A stretch of 64,000 bases of DNA from Argentina anserina (lineage: Eukaryota; Streptophyta; Magnoliopsida; Rosales; Rosaceae), in the NCBI RefSeq assembly GCF_933775445.1, contig NW_026089445.1:360438-424437 (forward strand), given 5' to 3'. Made by a program: the position numbers and the translations under genes. The notes beneath the pieces were generated by a model. The model was given only the letters and a program-made list of their open reading frames with translations. It was not told the DNA's origin and searched no databases. Position 1 is the first letter of the stretch. Each line of letters starts with the position of its first letter. Positions 27,918 through 40,333 of the stretch are shown here, piece after piece.

Positions 27918-29124
27918 AAAGATACTCAGTTTGAAAGAAACACACTCCCACACTTGCAAAACTCTCAAATTCAATAGAAACTCGCATCTGAAAAGCCTTA
28001 CAGAAAGATACTCAAACGAGAAATGAAAAGATACACAATTGGAATAGTAAAGATACGCAAACGATGTAAAGATACACAATTGGAATAGTAAACATACGGA
28101 AACGATGTAAAGATACTCAGTTTGAAAGAAACACACTCCCACACTTGCAAAACTCTCAAATTCAATAGAAACTCGCATCAGAAAGCCTTACAGAAAGATA
28201 CTCAAACGAGAAATGAAAAGATACACAATTGGAATAGTAATGATACGCAAACGATGTAAAGATACACAATTGGAATAGTAACACTCTCCCACACTTGCAA
28301 AACTCTCAAATACAATAGAAACTCGCATCAGAAGCCTTACAGAAAGATACTCAAACGAGAAATGAAAAGATACACAATTGGAATAGTAAAGATACGCAAA
28401 CGATGTAAAGATACACAATTGGAATAGTAAAGATACGCAAACGATGTAAAGATACTCAGTTGAAAGAAACACACTCCCACACTTGCAAAACTCTCAAATT
28501 CAATAGAAACTCGCATCAGAAAGCCTTACAGAAAGATACTCAGACGAGAAATGAAAAGATACAAAATTGGAATAGTAAAGATACGCAAACGATGTAAAGA
28601 TACTCAGATTGAAAGAAACACACTCCCACACTTGCAAAACTCTCAAATACAATAGAAACTCGCATCAGAAAGCCTTACATAAAGATACTCAAACGAGAAA
28701 TGAAAAGATACACAATTGGAATAGTAAAGATACGCAAACGATGTAAAGATACTCAGTTTGAAAGAAACACACTCCCACACTTGCAAAACTCTCAAATTCA
28801 ATAGAAACTCGCATCAGAAAGCCTTACAGAAAGTTACTCAAACGGGAAATGAAAGGATACACAATTGGAATAGATACGATACGCAAACGATGTAAAGATA
28901 CTCAGTTTAAAAGAAACACACTCCCACACTTGCAAAACTCTCAAATTCAATAGAAACTCGCATCAGAAAGCCTTACAGAAAGATACTCAAACGGGAAATG
29001 AAAAGATACTCAATTGGAATAGTAAAGATACGCACACGATGTAAAGATACACAATTAGAATAGTAAAGATACGCAAACGATGTAAAGATACACAATTGGA
29101 ATAGTAAAGATACGCAAACGATGT
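27918..29124 (+). repeat. HOR C copy, 1,207 bp
   Basis: It contains the deletion junction at 28279 and the ATACGATACGC short arm at 28873, then passes directly into the three-fold block. The TTTGAAGCAAAC monomers of the 1,654 bp copy are missing. An extra A (GAAAAGCC near 27992) and a lost T (CAGTTGAAAG near 28460) are private. Confidence 0.85.
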
Positions 29125-31672
29125 AAAGATACTCAGTTTGAAAGAAACACACTCCCACACTTGCAAAACTCTCAAATTCAATAGAAACTCGCATCCGAAA
29201 GCCTTACAGAAAGATACTCAAACGAGAAATGAAAAGATACACAATTGGAATAGTAAAGATACGCAAACGATGTAAAGATACACAATTGGAATAGTAAACA
29301 TACGGAAACGATGTAAAGATACTCAGTTTGAAAGAAACACACTCCCACACTTGCAAAACTCTCAAATACAATAGAAACTCGCATCAGAAAGCCTTACAGA
29401 AAGATACTCAAACGAGAAATGAAAAGATACACAATTGGAATAGTAAAGATACGCAAACGATGTAAAGATACACAATTGGAATAGTAACACTCTCCCACAC
29501 TTGCAAAACTCTCAAATACAATAGAAACTCGCATCAGAAGCCTTACAGAAAGATACTCAAACGAGAAACGAAAAGATACACAATTGGAATAGTAAAGATA
29601 CGCAAACGATGTAAAGATACACAATTGGAATAGTAAAGATACGCAAACGATGTAAAGATACTCAGTTTGAAAGAAACACACTCCCACACTTGCAAAACTC
29701 TCAAATTCAATAGAAACTCGCATCAGAAAGCCTTACAGAAAGATACTCAGACGAGAAATGAAAAGATACAAAATTGGAATAGTAAAGATACGCAAACGAT
29801 GTAAAGATACTCAGATTGAAAGAAACACACTCCCACACTTGCAAAACTCTCAAATACAATAGAAACTCGCATCAGAAAGCCTTACATAAAGATACTCAAA
29901 CGAGAAATGAAAAGATACACAATTGGAATAGTAAAGATACGCAAACGATGTAAAGATACTCAGTTTGAAAGAAACACACTCCCACACTTGCAAAACTCTC
30001 AAATTCAATAGAAACTCGCATCAGAAAGCCTTACAGAAAGTTACTCAAACGGGAAATGAAAGGATACACAATTGGAATAGATACGATACGCAAACGATGT
30101 AAAGATACTCAGTTTAAAAGAAACACACTCCCACACTTGCAAAACTCTCAAATTCAATAGAAACTCGCATCAGAAAGCCTTATAGAAAGATACTCAAACG
30201 GGAAATGAAAAGATACACAATTGGAATAGTAAAGATACGCAAACGATGTAAAGATACTCAGTTTGAAGCAAACACACTCCCACACTTGCAAAACTCTCAA
30301 ATTCAATAGAAACTCGCATCAGAAAGCCTTACAGAAAGATACTCAAACGGGAAATGAAAAGATACACAATTGGAATAGTAAAGATACGCAAACGATGTAA
30401 AGATACTCAGTTTGAAAGAAACACACTCCCACACTTGCAAAACTCTCAAATTCAATAGAAACTCGCATTAGAAAGCCTTACAGAAAGATACTCAAACGAG
30501 AAATGAAAAGATACACAATTGGAATAGTAAAGATACGCAAACGATGTAAAGATACTCAGTTTGAAACAAACACACTCCCACACTTGCAAAACTCTCAAAT
30601 TCAATAGAAACTCGCATCCGAAAGCCTTACAGAAAGATACTCAAACGAGAAATGAAAAGATACACAATTGGAATAGTAAAGATACGCAAACGATGTAAAG
30701 ATACACAATTGGAATAGTAAAGATACGCAAACGATGTAAAGATACTCAGTTTGAAAGAAACACACTCCCACACTTGCAAAACTCTCAAATTCAATAGAAA
30801 CTCGCATCAGAAAGCCTTACAGAAAGATACTCAGACGAGAAATGAAAAGATACAAAATTGGAATAGTAAAGATACGCAAACGATGTAAAGATACTCAGAT
30901 TGAAAGAAACACACTCCCACACTTGCAAAACTCTCAAATACAATAGAAACTCGCATCAGAAAGCCTTACAGAAAGATACTCAAACGAGAAATGAAAAGAT
31001 ACACAATTGGAATAGTAAAGATACGCAAACGATGTAAAGATACTCAGTTTGAAAGAAACACACTCCCACACTTGCAAAACTCTCAAATTCAATAGAAACT
31101 CGCATCAGAAAGCCTTACAGAAAGTTACTCAAACGGGAAATGAAAGGATACACAATTGGAATAGATACGATACGCAAACGATGTAAAGATACTCAGTTTA
31201 AAAGAAACACACTCCCACACTTGCAAAACTCTCAAATTCAATAGAAACTCGCATCAGAAAGCCTTACAGAAAGATACTCAAACGGGAAATGAAAAGATAC
31301 ACAATTGGAATAGTAAAGATACGCAAACGATGTAAAGATACTCAGTTTGAAGCAAACACACTCCCACACTTGCAAAACTCTCAAATTCAATAGAAACTCG
31401 CATCAGAAAGCCTTACAGAAAGATACTCAAACGGGAAATGAAAAGATACACAATTAGAATAGTAAAGATACGCAAACGATGTAAAGATACACAATTGGAA
31501 TAGTAAAGATACGCAAACGATGTAAAGATACTCAGTTTGAAAGAAACACACTCCCACACTTGCAAAACTCTCAAATTCAATAGAAACTCGCATCAGAAAG
31601 CCTTACAGAAAGATACTCAAACGAGAAATGAAAAGATACACAATTGGAATAGAAAAGATACGCAAACGATAT
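29125..31672 (+). repeat. HOR C, terminal stretch of domain C
   Basis: It starts as a standard copy with its junction at 29485 and ATACGATACGC at 30080. It then repeats the CTCAGACGAG-to-TTTGAAGCAAAC monomer set once more, with ATACGATACGC at 31164 (1,084 bp later). No three-fold short-arm block follows, so the HOR was re-phased before domain D. Confidence 0.8.
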
Positions 31673-33583
31673 AAAGATACTCAGTTTGAAAGAAACACAC
31701 TCCCACACTTGCAAAACTCTCAAATACAATAGAAACTCGCATCAGAAGCCTTACAGAAAGATACTCAAACGAGAAATGAAAACATACACAATTGGAATAG
31801 TAAAGATACGCAAACGATGTAAAGATACTCAGTTTGAAACAAACACACTCCCACACTTGCAAAACTCTCAAATTCAATAGATACTCGCATCCGAAAGCCT
31901 TACCGAAAGATACTCAAACGAGAAATGAAAAGATACACAATTGGAATAGTAAAGATACGCAAACGATGTAAAGATACACAATTGGAATAGTAAAGATACG
32001 CAAACGATGTAAAGATACTCAGATTGAAAGAAACACACTCCCACACTTGCAAAACTCTCAAATACAATAGAAACTCGCATCAGAAAGCCTTACAGAAAGA
32101 TACTCAAACGGGAAATGAAAAGATACACAATTGGAATAGTAAAGATACGCAAACGATGTAAAGATACTCAGTTTGAAAGAAACACACTCCCACACTTGCA
32201 AAACTCTCAAATTCAATAGAAACTCGCATCAGAAAGCCTTACAGAAAAGATACTCAAACGAGAAATGAAAAGATACACAATTGGAATAGTAAAGATACGC
32301 AAACGATGTAAAGATACACAATTGGAATAGTAAAGATACGCAAACGATGTAAAGATACTCAGTTTGAAAGAACCACACTCCCACACTTGCAAAACTCTCA
32401 AATTCAATAGAAACTCGCATCAGAAAGCCTTACAGAAAGATACTCAAACGAGAAATGAAAAGATACACAATTGGAATAGTAAAGATACGCAAACGATGTA
32501 AAGATACTCAGTTTGAAAGAAACACACTCCCACACTTGCAAAACTCTCAAATTCAATAGAAACTCGCATCAGAAAGCCTTACAGAAAGTTACTCAAACGG
32601 GAAATGAAAGGATACACAAATGGAATAGTAAAGATACGCAAACGATGTAAAGATACTCAGTTTAAAAGAAACACACTCCCACACTTGCAAAACTCTCAAA
32701 TTCAATAGAAACTCGCATCATGAAGCCTTACAGAAAGATACTCAAACGAGAAATCAAAAGATACACAATTGGAATAGTAAAGATACGCAAACGATGTAAA
32801 GATACTCAGTTTGAAACAAACACACTCCCACACTTGCAAAACTCTCAAATTCAATAGATACTCGCATCCGAAAGCCTTACAGAAAGATACTCAAACGAGA
32901 AATGAAAAGATACACAATTGGAATAGTAAAGATACGCAAACGATGTAAAGATACACAATTGGAATAGTAAAGATACGCAAACGATGTAAAGATACTCAGT
33001 TTGAAAGAAACACACTCCCACACTTGCAAAACTCTCAAATACAATAGAAACTCGCATCAGAAAGCCTTACAGAAAGATACTCAAACGAGAAATGAAAAGA
33101 TACACAATTGGAATAGTAAAGATACGCAAACGATGTAAAGATACTTAGTTTGAAAGAAACACACTCCCACACTTGCAAAACTCTCAAATTCAATAGAAAC
33201 TCGCATCAGAAAGCCTTACAGAAAGTTACTCAAACGGGAAATGAAAGGATACACAATTGGAATAGTAAAGATACGCAAACGATGTAAAGATACTCAGTTT
33301 AAAAGAAACACACTCCCACACTTGCAAAACTCTCAAATTCAATAGAAACTCGCATCAGAAAGCCTTACAGAAAGATACTCAAACGCGAAATGAAAAGATA
33401 CACAATTGGAATAGTAAAGATACGCAAACGATGTAAAGATACTCAGTTTGAAAGAAACACACTCCCACACTTGCAAAACTCTCAAATTCAATAGAAACTC
33501 GCATCAGAAAGCCTTACAGAAAGATACTCAAACGAGAAATGAAAAGATACACAATTGGAATAGTAAAGATACGCAAACGATGT
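31673..33583 (+). repeat. Domain D lead-in, out of HOR register
   Basis: Positions 31673 to about 32080 match the domain E anchor pair at 42550 onward with a constant 10,877 bp offset. This includes GAAAACATACAC and TAGATACTCGCATCCG. Then follow 149 and 190 bp monomers with CAGTTTAAAAG and CAAACGGG. Private changes include an extra A (CAGAAAAGATAC near 32245) and GAACCACACTC near 32372. Confidence 0.8.
33435..33583 (+). repeat. Type 149 bp monomer (long arm + one 41 bp short arm)
   Basis: This copy matches the majority base at nearly every position, so it serves as the reference unit. Offsets 1-108 are the long arm, starting AAAGATACTCAGTTTGAAAG and ending AGAAATGA. Offsets 109-130 and 131-149 are the two halves of the short arm, starting AAAGATACAC and AAAGATACGC. 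AAAGATAC boxes sit at offsets 1, 86, 109 and 131. Common variable sites are AAATTCAATAG/AAATACAATAG, GCATCAG/GCATCCG, GAAAGAAAC/GAAACAAAC, AGAAAGCC/AGAAGCC and ACGAGAAATG/ACGGGAAATG. The chosen start is arbitrary because the repeat is tandem. Confidence 0.95.
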
Positions 33584-33773
33584 AAAGATACTCAGTTTGA
33601 AACAAACACACTCCCACACTTGCAAAACTCTCAAATACAATAGAAACTCGCATCAGAAAGCCTTACAGAAAGATACTCAAACGAGAAATGAAAAGATACA
33701 CAATTGGAATAGTAAAGATACGCAAACGATGTAAAGATACACAATTGGAATAGTAAAGATACGCAAACGATGT
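33584..33773 (+). repeat. 190 bp monomer (long arm + two 41 bp short arms)
   Basis: This is the second most common length class. It has the same 108 bp long arm as the neighbouring 149 bp unit, followed by two tandem 41 bp short arms. The difference between the two classes is exactly one 41 bp unit. The long arm carries the GAAACAAAC and AAATACAATAG variants. It opens the 7-monomer HOR of domain D. Confidence 0.93.
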
Positions 33774-34708
33774 AAAGATACTCAGTTTGAAACAAACACA
33801 CTCCCACACTTGCAAAACTCTCAAATTCAATAGAAACTCGCATCAGAAAGCCTTACAGAAAGATACTCAAACGAGAAATGAAAAGATACACAATTGGAAT
33901 AGTACAGATACGCAAACGATGTAAAGATACTCAGTTTGAAACAAACACACTCCCACACTTGCAAAACTCTCAAATACAATAGAAACTCGCATCAGAAAGC
34001 CTTACAGAAAGATACTCAAACGAGAAATGAAAAGATACACAATTGGAATAGCAAAGATACGCAAACGATGTAAAGATACACAATTGGAATAGTAAAGATA
34101 CGCAAATGATGTAAAGATACTCAGTTTGAAAGAAACACACTCCCACACTTGCAAAACTCTCAAATTCAATAGAAACTCGCATCAGAAAGCCTTACAGAAA
34201 GATACTCAAACGAGAAATGAAAAGATACACAATTGGAATAGTAAAGATACGCAAACGATGTAAAGATACTCAGTTTGAAAGAAACACACTCCCACACTTG
34301 CAAAACTCTCAAATTCAATAGAAACTCGCATCAGAAAGCCTTACAGAAAGTTACTCAAACGGGAAATGAAAGGATACACAATTGGAATAGTAAAGATACG
34401 CAAACGATGTAAAGATACTCAGTTTGAAAGAAACACACTCCCACACTTGCAAAACTCTCAAATTCAATAGAAACTCGCATCAGAAAGCCTTACAGAAAGA
34501 TACTCAAACGCGAAATGAAAAGATACACAATTGGAATAGTAAAGATACGCAAACGATGTAAAGATACTCAGTTTGAAAGAAACACACTCCCACACTTGCA
34601 AAACTCTCAAATTCAATAGAAACTCGCATCAGAAAGCCTTACAGAAAGATACTCAAACGAGAAATGAAAAGATACACAATTGGAATAGTAAAGATACGCA
34701 AACGATGT
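33584..34708 (+). repeat. HOR D copy, 1,125 bp reference 7-mer
   Basis: Measured lengths in order are 190, 149, 190, 149, 149, 149 and 149 bp. The second unit ends in the AGTACAGATAC short arm (near 33902). The third has AATAGCAAAG and GCAAATGATG. The sixth has CAAACGCGAAATG. None of these units has a net indel. Confidence 0.93.
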
Positions 34709-36280
34709 AAAGATACTCAGTTTGAAACAAACACACTCCCACACTTGCAAAACTCTCAAATACAATAGAAACTCGCATCAGAAAGCCTTACAGAAAGATA
34801 CTCAAACGAGAAATGAAAAGATACACAATTGGAATAGTAAAGATACGCAAACGATGTAAAGATACACAATTGGAATAGTAAAGATACGCAAACGATGTAA
34901 AGATACTCAGTTTGAAACAAACACACTCCCACACTTGCAAAACTCTCAAATTCAATAGAAACTCGCATCAGAAAGCCTTACAGAAAGATACTCAAACGAG
35001 AAATGAAAAGATACACAATTGGAATAGTACAGATACGCAAACGATGTAAAGATACTCAGTTTGAAACAAACACACTCCCACACTTGCAAAACTCTCAAAT
35101 ACAATAGAAACTCGCATCAGAAAGCCTTACAGATAGATACTCAAACGAGAAATGAAAAGATACACAATTGGAATAGCAAAGATACGCAAACGATGTAAAG
35201 ATACACAATTGGAATAGTAAAGATACGCAAATGATGTAAAGATACTCAGTTTGAAAGAAACACACTCCCACACTTGCAAAACTCTCAAATTCAATAGAAA
35301 CTCGCATCAGAAAGCCTTACAGAAAGATACTCAAACGAGAAATGAAAAGATACACAATTGGAATAGTAAAGATACGCAAACGATGTAAAGATACTCAGTT
35401 TGAAAGAAACACACTCCCACACTTGCAAAACTCTCAAATTCAATAGAAACTCGCATCAGAAAGCCTTACAGAAAGTTACTCAAACGGGAAATGAAAGGAT
35501 ACACAATTGGAATAGTAAAGATACGCAAACGATGTAAAGATACTCAGTTTAAAAGAAACACACTCCCACACTTGCAAAACTCTCAAATTCAATAGAAACT
35601 CGCATCAGAAAGCCTTACAGAAAGATACTCAAACGAGAAATGAAAAGATACACAATTGGAATAGTAAAGATACGCAAACGATGTAAAGATACTCAGTTTG
35701 AAAGAAACACACTCCCACACTTGCAAAACTCTCAAATTCAATAGAAACTCGCATCAGAAAGCCTTACAGAAAGATACTCAAACGAGAAATGAAAAGATAC
35801 ACAATTGGAATAGTAAAGATACGCAAACGATGTAAAGATACTCAGTTTGAAAGAAACACACTCCCACACTTGCAAAACTCTCAAATTCAATAGAAACTCG
35901 CATCAGAAAGCCTTACAGAAAGTTACTCAAACGGGAAATGAAAGGATACACAATTGGAATAGTAAAGATACGCAAACGATGTAAAGATACTCAGTTTAAA
36001 AGAAACACACTCCCACACTTGCAAAACTCTCAAATTCAATAGAAACTCGCATCAGAAAGCCTTACAGAAAGATACTCAAACGCGAAATGAAAAGATACAC
36101 AATTGGAATAGTAAAGATACGCAAACGATGTAAAGATACTCAGTTTGAAAGAAACACACTCCCACACTTGCAAAACTCTCAAATTCAATAGAAACTCGCA
36201 TCAGAAAGCCTTACAGAAAGATACTCAAACGAGAAATGAAAAGATACACAATTGGAATAGTAAAGATACGCAAACGATGT
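34709..36280 (+). repeat. HOR D copy, 1,572 bp
   Basis: It has the same opening as the reference but three additional 149 bp monomers (447 bp) before the next 190 bp start. A private ACAGATAGATAC long-arm variant near 35133 is inherited by later copies at 36710, 38166, 39292 and 40728. That places this copy as ancestral or sister to them. Confidence 0.92.
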
Positions 36281-37744
36281 AAAGATACTCAGTTTGAAAC
36301 AAACACACTCCCACACTTGCAAAACTCTCAAATACAATAGAAACTCGCATCAGAAAGCCTTACAGAAAGATACTCAAACGAGAAATGAAAAGATACACAA
36401 TTGGAATAGTAAAGATACGCAAACGATGTAAAGATACACAATTGGAATAGTAAAGATACGCAAACGATGTAAAGATACTCAGTTTGAAACAAACACACTC
36501 CCACACTTGCAAAACTCTCAAATTCAATAGAAACTCGCATCAGAAAGCCTTACAGAAAGATACTCAAACGAGAAATGAAAAGATACACAATTGGAATAGT
36601 ACAGATACGCAAACGATGTAAAGATACTCAGTTTGAAACAAACACACTCCCACACTTGCAAAACTCTCAAATACAATAGAAACTCGCATCAGAAAGCCTT
36701 ACAGATAGATACTCAAACGAGAAATGAAAAGATACACAATTGGAATAGCAAAGATACGCAAACGATGTAAAGATACACAATTGGAATAGTAAAGATACGC
36801 AAATGATGTAAAGATACTCAGTTTGAAAGAAACACACTCCCACACTTGCAAAACTCTCAAATTCAATAGAAACTCGCATCAGAAAGCCTTACAGAAAGAT
36901 ACTCAAACGAGAAATGAAAAGATACACAATTGGAATAGTAAAGATACGCAAACGATGTAAAGATACTCAGTTTGAAAGAAACACACTCCCACACTTGCAA
37001 AACTCTCAAATTCAATAGAAACTCGCATCAGAAAGCCTTACAGAAAGTTACTCAAACGGGAAATGAAAGGATACACAATTGGAATAGTAAAGATACGCAA
37101 ACGATGTAAAGATACTCAGTTTAAAAGAAACACACTCCCACACTTGCAAAACTCTCAAATTCAATAGAAACTCGCATGAGAAAGCCTTACAGAAAGATAC
37201 TCAAACGAGAAATGAAAAGATACACAATTGGAATAGTAAAGATACGCAAACGATGTAAAGATACTCAGTTTGAAAGAAACACACTCCCACACTTGCAAAA
37301 CTCTCAAATTCAATAGAAACTCGCATCAGAAAGCCTTACAGAAAGATACTCAAACGAGAAATGAAAAGATACACAATTGGAATAGTAAAGATACGCAAAC
37401 GATGTAAAGATACTCAGTTTGAAACAAACACACTCCCACACTTGCAAAACTCTCAAATACAATAGAAACTCGCATCAGAAAGCCTTACAGAAAGATAGTC
37501 AAACGAGAAATGAAAAGATACACAATTGGAATAGTAAAGATACGCAAACGATGTAAGGATACACAATTGGAATAGTAAAGATACGCAAACGATGTAAAGA
37601 TACTCAGTTTAAAAGAAACACACTCCCACACTTGCAAAACTCTCAAATTCAATAGAAACTCGCATCAGAAAGCCTTACAGAAAGATACTCAAACGAGAAA
37701 TGAAAAGATACACAATTGGAATAGTAAAGATACGCAAACGATGT
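36281..37744 (+). repeat. HOR D copy, 1,464 bp
   Basis: It is the reference 7-mer plus 339 bp (one 149 and one 190 bp unit). The extra 190 bp unit is marked by AAAGATAGTCAAACG near 37494 and ATGTAAGGATAC near 37555. GCATGAGAAAGCC appears near 37176. All three markers recur in the copy starting at 38870. Confidence 0.92.
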
Positions 37745-38869
37745 AAAGATACTCAGTTTGAAACAAACACACTCCCACACTTGCAAAACTCTCAAATACA
37801 ATAGAAACTCGCATCAGAAAGCCTTACAGAAAGATACTCAAACGAGAAATGAAAAGATACACAATTGGAATAGTAAAGATACGCAAACGATGTAAAGATA
37901 CACAATTGGAATAGTAAAGATACGCAAACGATGTAAAGATACTCAGTTTGAAACAAACACACTCCCACACTTGCAAAACTCTCAAATTCAATAGAAACTC
38001 GCATCAGAAAGCCTTACAGAAAGATACTCAAACGAGAAATGAAAAGATACACAATTGGAATAGTACAGATACGCAAACGATGTAAAGATACTCAGTTTGA
38101 AACAAACACACTCCCACACTTGCAAAACTCTCAAATTCAATAGAAACTCGCATCAGAAAGGCTTACAGATAGATACTCAAACGAGAAATGAAAAGATACA
38201 CAATTGGAATAGAAAAGATACGCAAACGATGTAAAGATACACAATTGGAATAGTAAAGATACGCAAATGATGTAAAGATACTCAGTTTGAAAGAAACACA
38301 CTCCCACACTTGCAAAACTCTCAAATTCAATAGAAACTCGCATCAGAAAGCCTTACAGAAAGATACTCAAACGAGAAATGAAAAGATACACAATTGGAAT
38401 AGTAAAGATACGCAAACGATGTAAAGATACTCAGTTTGAAAGAAACACACTCCCACACTTGCAAAACTCTCAAATTCAATAGAAACTCGCATCAGAAAGC
38501 CTTACAGAAAGTTACTCAAACGGGAAATGAAAGGATACACAGTTGGAATAGTAAAGATACGCAAACGATGTAAAGATACTCAGTTTGAAAGAAACACACT
38601 CCCACACTTGCAAAACTCTCAAATTCAATAGAAACTCGCATCAGAAAGCCTTACAGAAAGATACTCAAACGCGAAATGAAAAGATACACAATTGGAATAG
38701 TAAAGATACGCAAACGATGTAAAGATACTCAGTTTGAAAGAAACACACTCCCACACTTGCAAAACTCTCAAATTCAATAGAAACTCGCATCAGAAAGCCT
38801 TACAGAAAGATACTCAAACGAGAAATGAAAAGATACACAATTGGAATAGTAAAGATACGCAAACGATGT
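37745..38869 (+). repeat. HOR D copy, 1,125 bp
   Basis: It is back to seven monomers. Private changes are AAAGGCTTACAG near 38159, AATAGAAAAGATACGC near 38210 where sisters have AATAGCAAAG, and CACAGTTGGAATAG near 38540. The CAAACGCGAAATG marker is kept near 38669. Confidence 0.92.
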
Positions 38870-40333
38870 AAAGATACTCAGTTTGAAACAAACACACTCC
38901 CACACTTGCAAAACTCTCAAATACAATAGAAACTCGCATCAGAAAGCCTTACAGAAAGATACTCAAACGAGAAATGAAAAGATACACAATTGCAATAGTA
39001 AAGATACGCAAACGATGTAAAGATACACAATTGGAATAGTAAAGATACGCAAACGATGTAAAGATACTCAGTTTGAAACAAACACACTCCCACACTTGCA
39101 AAACTCTCAAATTCAATAGAAACTCGCATCAGAAAGCCTTACAGAAAGATACTCAAACGAGAAATGAAAAGATACACAATTGGAATAGTACAGATACGCA
39201 AACGATGTAAAGATACTCAGTTTGAAACAAACACACTCCCACACTTGCAAAACTCTCAAATACAATAGAAACTCGCATCAGAAAGCCTTACAGATAGATA
39301 CTCAAACGAGAAATGAAAAGATACACAATTGGAATAGCAAAGATACGCAAACGATGTAAAGATACACAATTGGAATAGTAAAGATACGCAAATGATGTAA
39401 AGATACTCAGTTTGAAAGAAACACACTCCCACACTTGCAAAACTCTCAAATTCAATAGAAACTCGCATCAGAAAGCCTTACAGAAAGATACTCAAACGAG
39501 AAATGAAAAGATACACAATTGGAATAGTAAAGATACGCAAACGATGTAAAGATACTCAGTTTGAAAGAAACACACTCCCACACTTGCAAAACTCTCAAAT
39601 TCAATAGAAACTCGCATCAGAAAGCCTTACAGAAAGTTACTCAAACGGGAAATGAAAGGATACACAATTGGAATAGTAAAGATACGCAAACGATGTAAAG
39701 ATACTCAGTTTAAAAGAAACACACTCCCACACTTGCAAAACTCTCAAATTCAATAGAAACTCGCATGAGAAAGCCTTACAGAAAGATACTCAAACGAGAA
39801 ATGAAAAGATACACAATTGGAATAGTAAAGATACGCAAACGATGTAAAGATACTCAGTTTGAAAGAAACACACTCCCACACTTGCAAAACTCTCAAATTC
39901 AATAGAAACTCGCATCAGAAAGCCTTACAGAAAGATACTCAAACGAGAAATGAAAAGATACACAATTGGAATAGTAAAGATACGCAAACGATGTAAAGAT
40001 ACTCAGTTTGAAACAAACACACTCCCACACTTGCAAAACTCTCAAATACAATAGAAACTCGCATCAGAAAGCCTTACAGAAAGATAGTCAAACGAGAAAT
40101 GAAAAGATACACAATTGGAATAGTAAAGATACGCAAACGATGTAAGGATACACAATTGGAATAGTAAAGATACGCAAACGATGTAAAGATACTCAGTTTA
40201 AAAGAAACACACTCCCACACTTGCAAAACTCTCAAATTCAATAGAAACTCGCATCAGAAAGCCTTACAGAAAGATACTCAAACGAGAAATGAAAAGATAC
40301 ACAATTGGAATAGTAAAGATACGCAAACGATGT
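38870..40333 (+). repeat. HOR D copy, 1,464 bp
   Basis: It repeats the expansion seen at 36281-37744 with the same GCATGAG, GATAGTCAAACG and TGTAAGGATAC markers. The alternation 1,464 / 1,125 / 1,464 bp implies that a 2,589 bp double unit was duplicated. A private AATTGCAATAG short arm is present near 38991. Confidence 0.92.

Larger units (their letters stand above)
21968..31672 (+). repeat. Domain C of the array
   Basis: HOR copies are delimited by the three-fold 41 bp block. Full copies measure 1,057, 1,654, 1,761, 1,057 and 1,207 bp. Specific variants are AGATACGATACGC in a short arm (24401, 26162, 28873, 30080, 31164), CAGTTTAAAAG, TTTGAAGCAAAC, CTCAGACGAG, and a version of the 40 bp junction reading AATAGTAACACTCTCCC. 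Confidence 0.83.
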
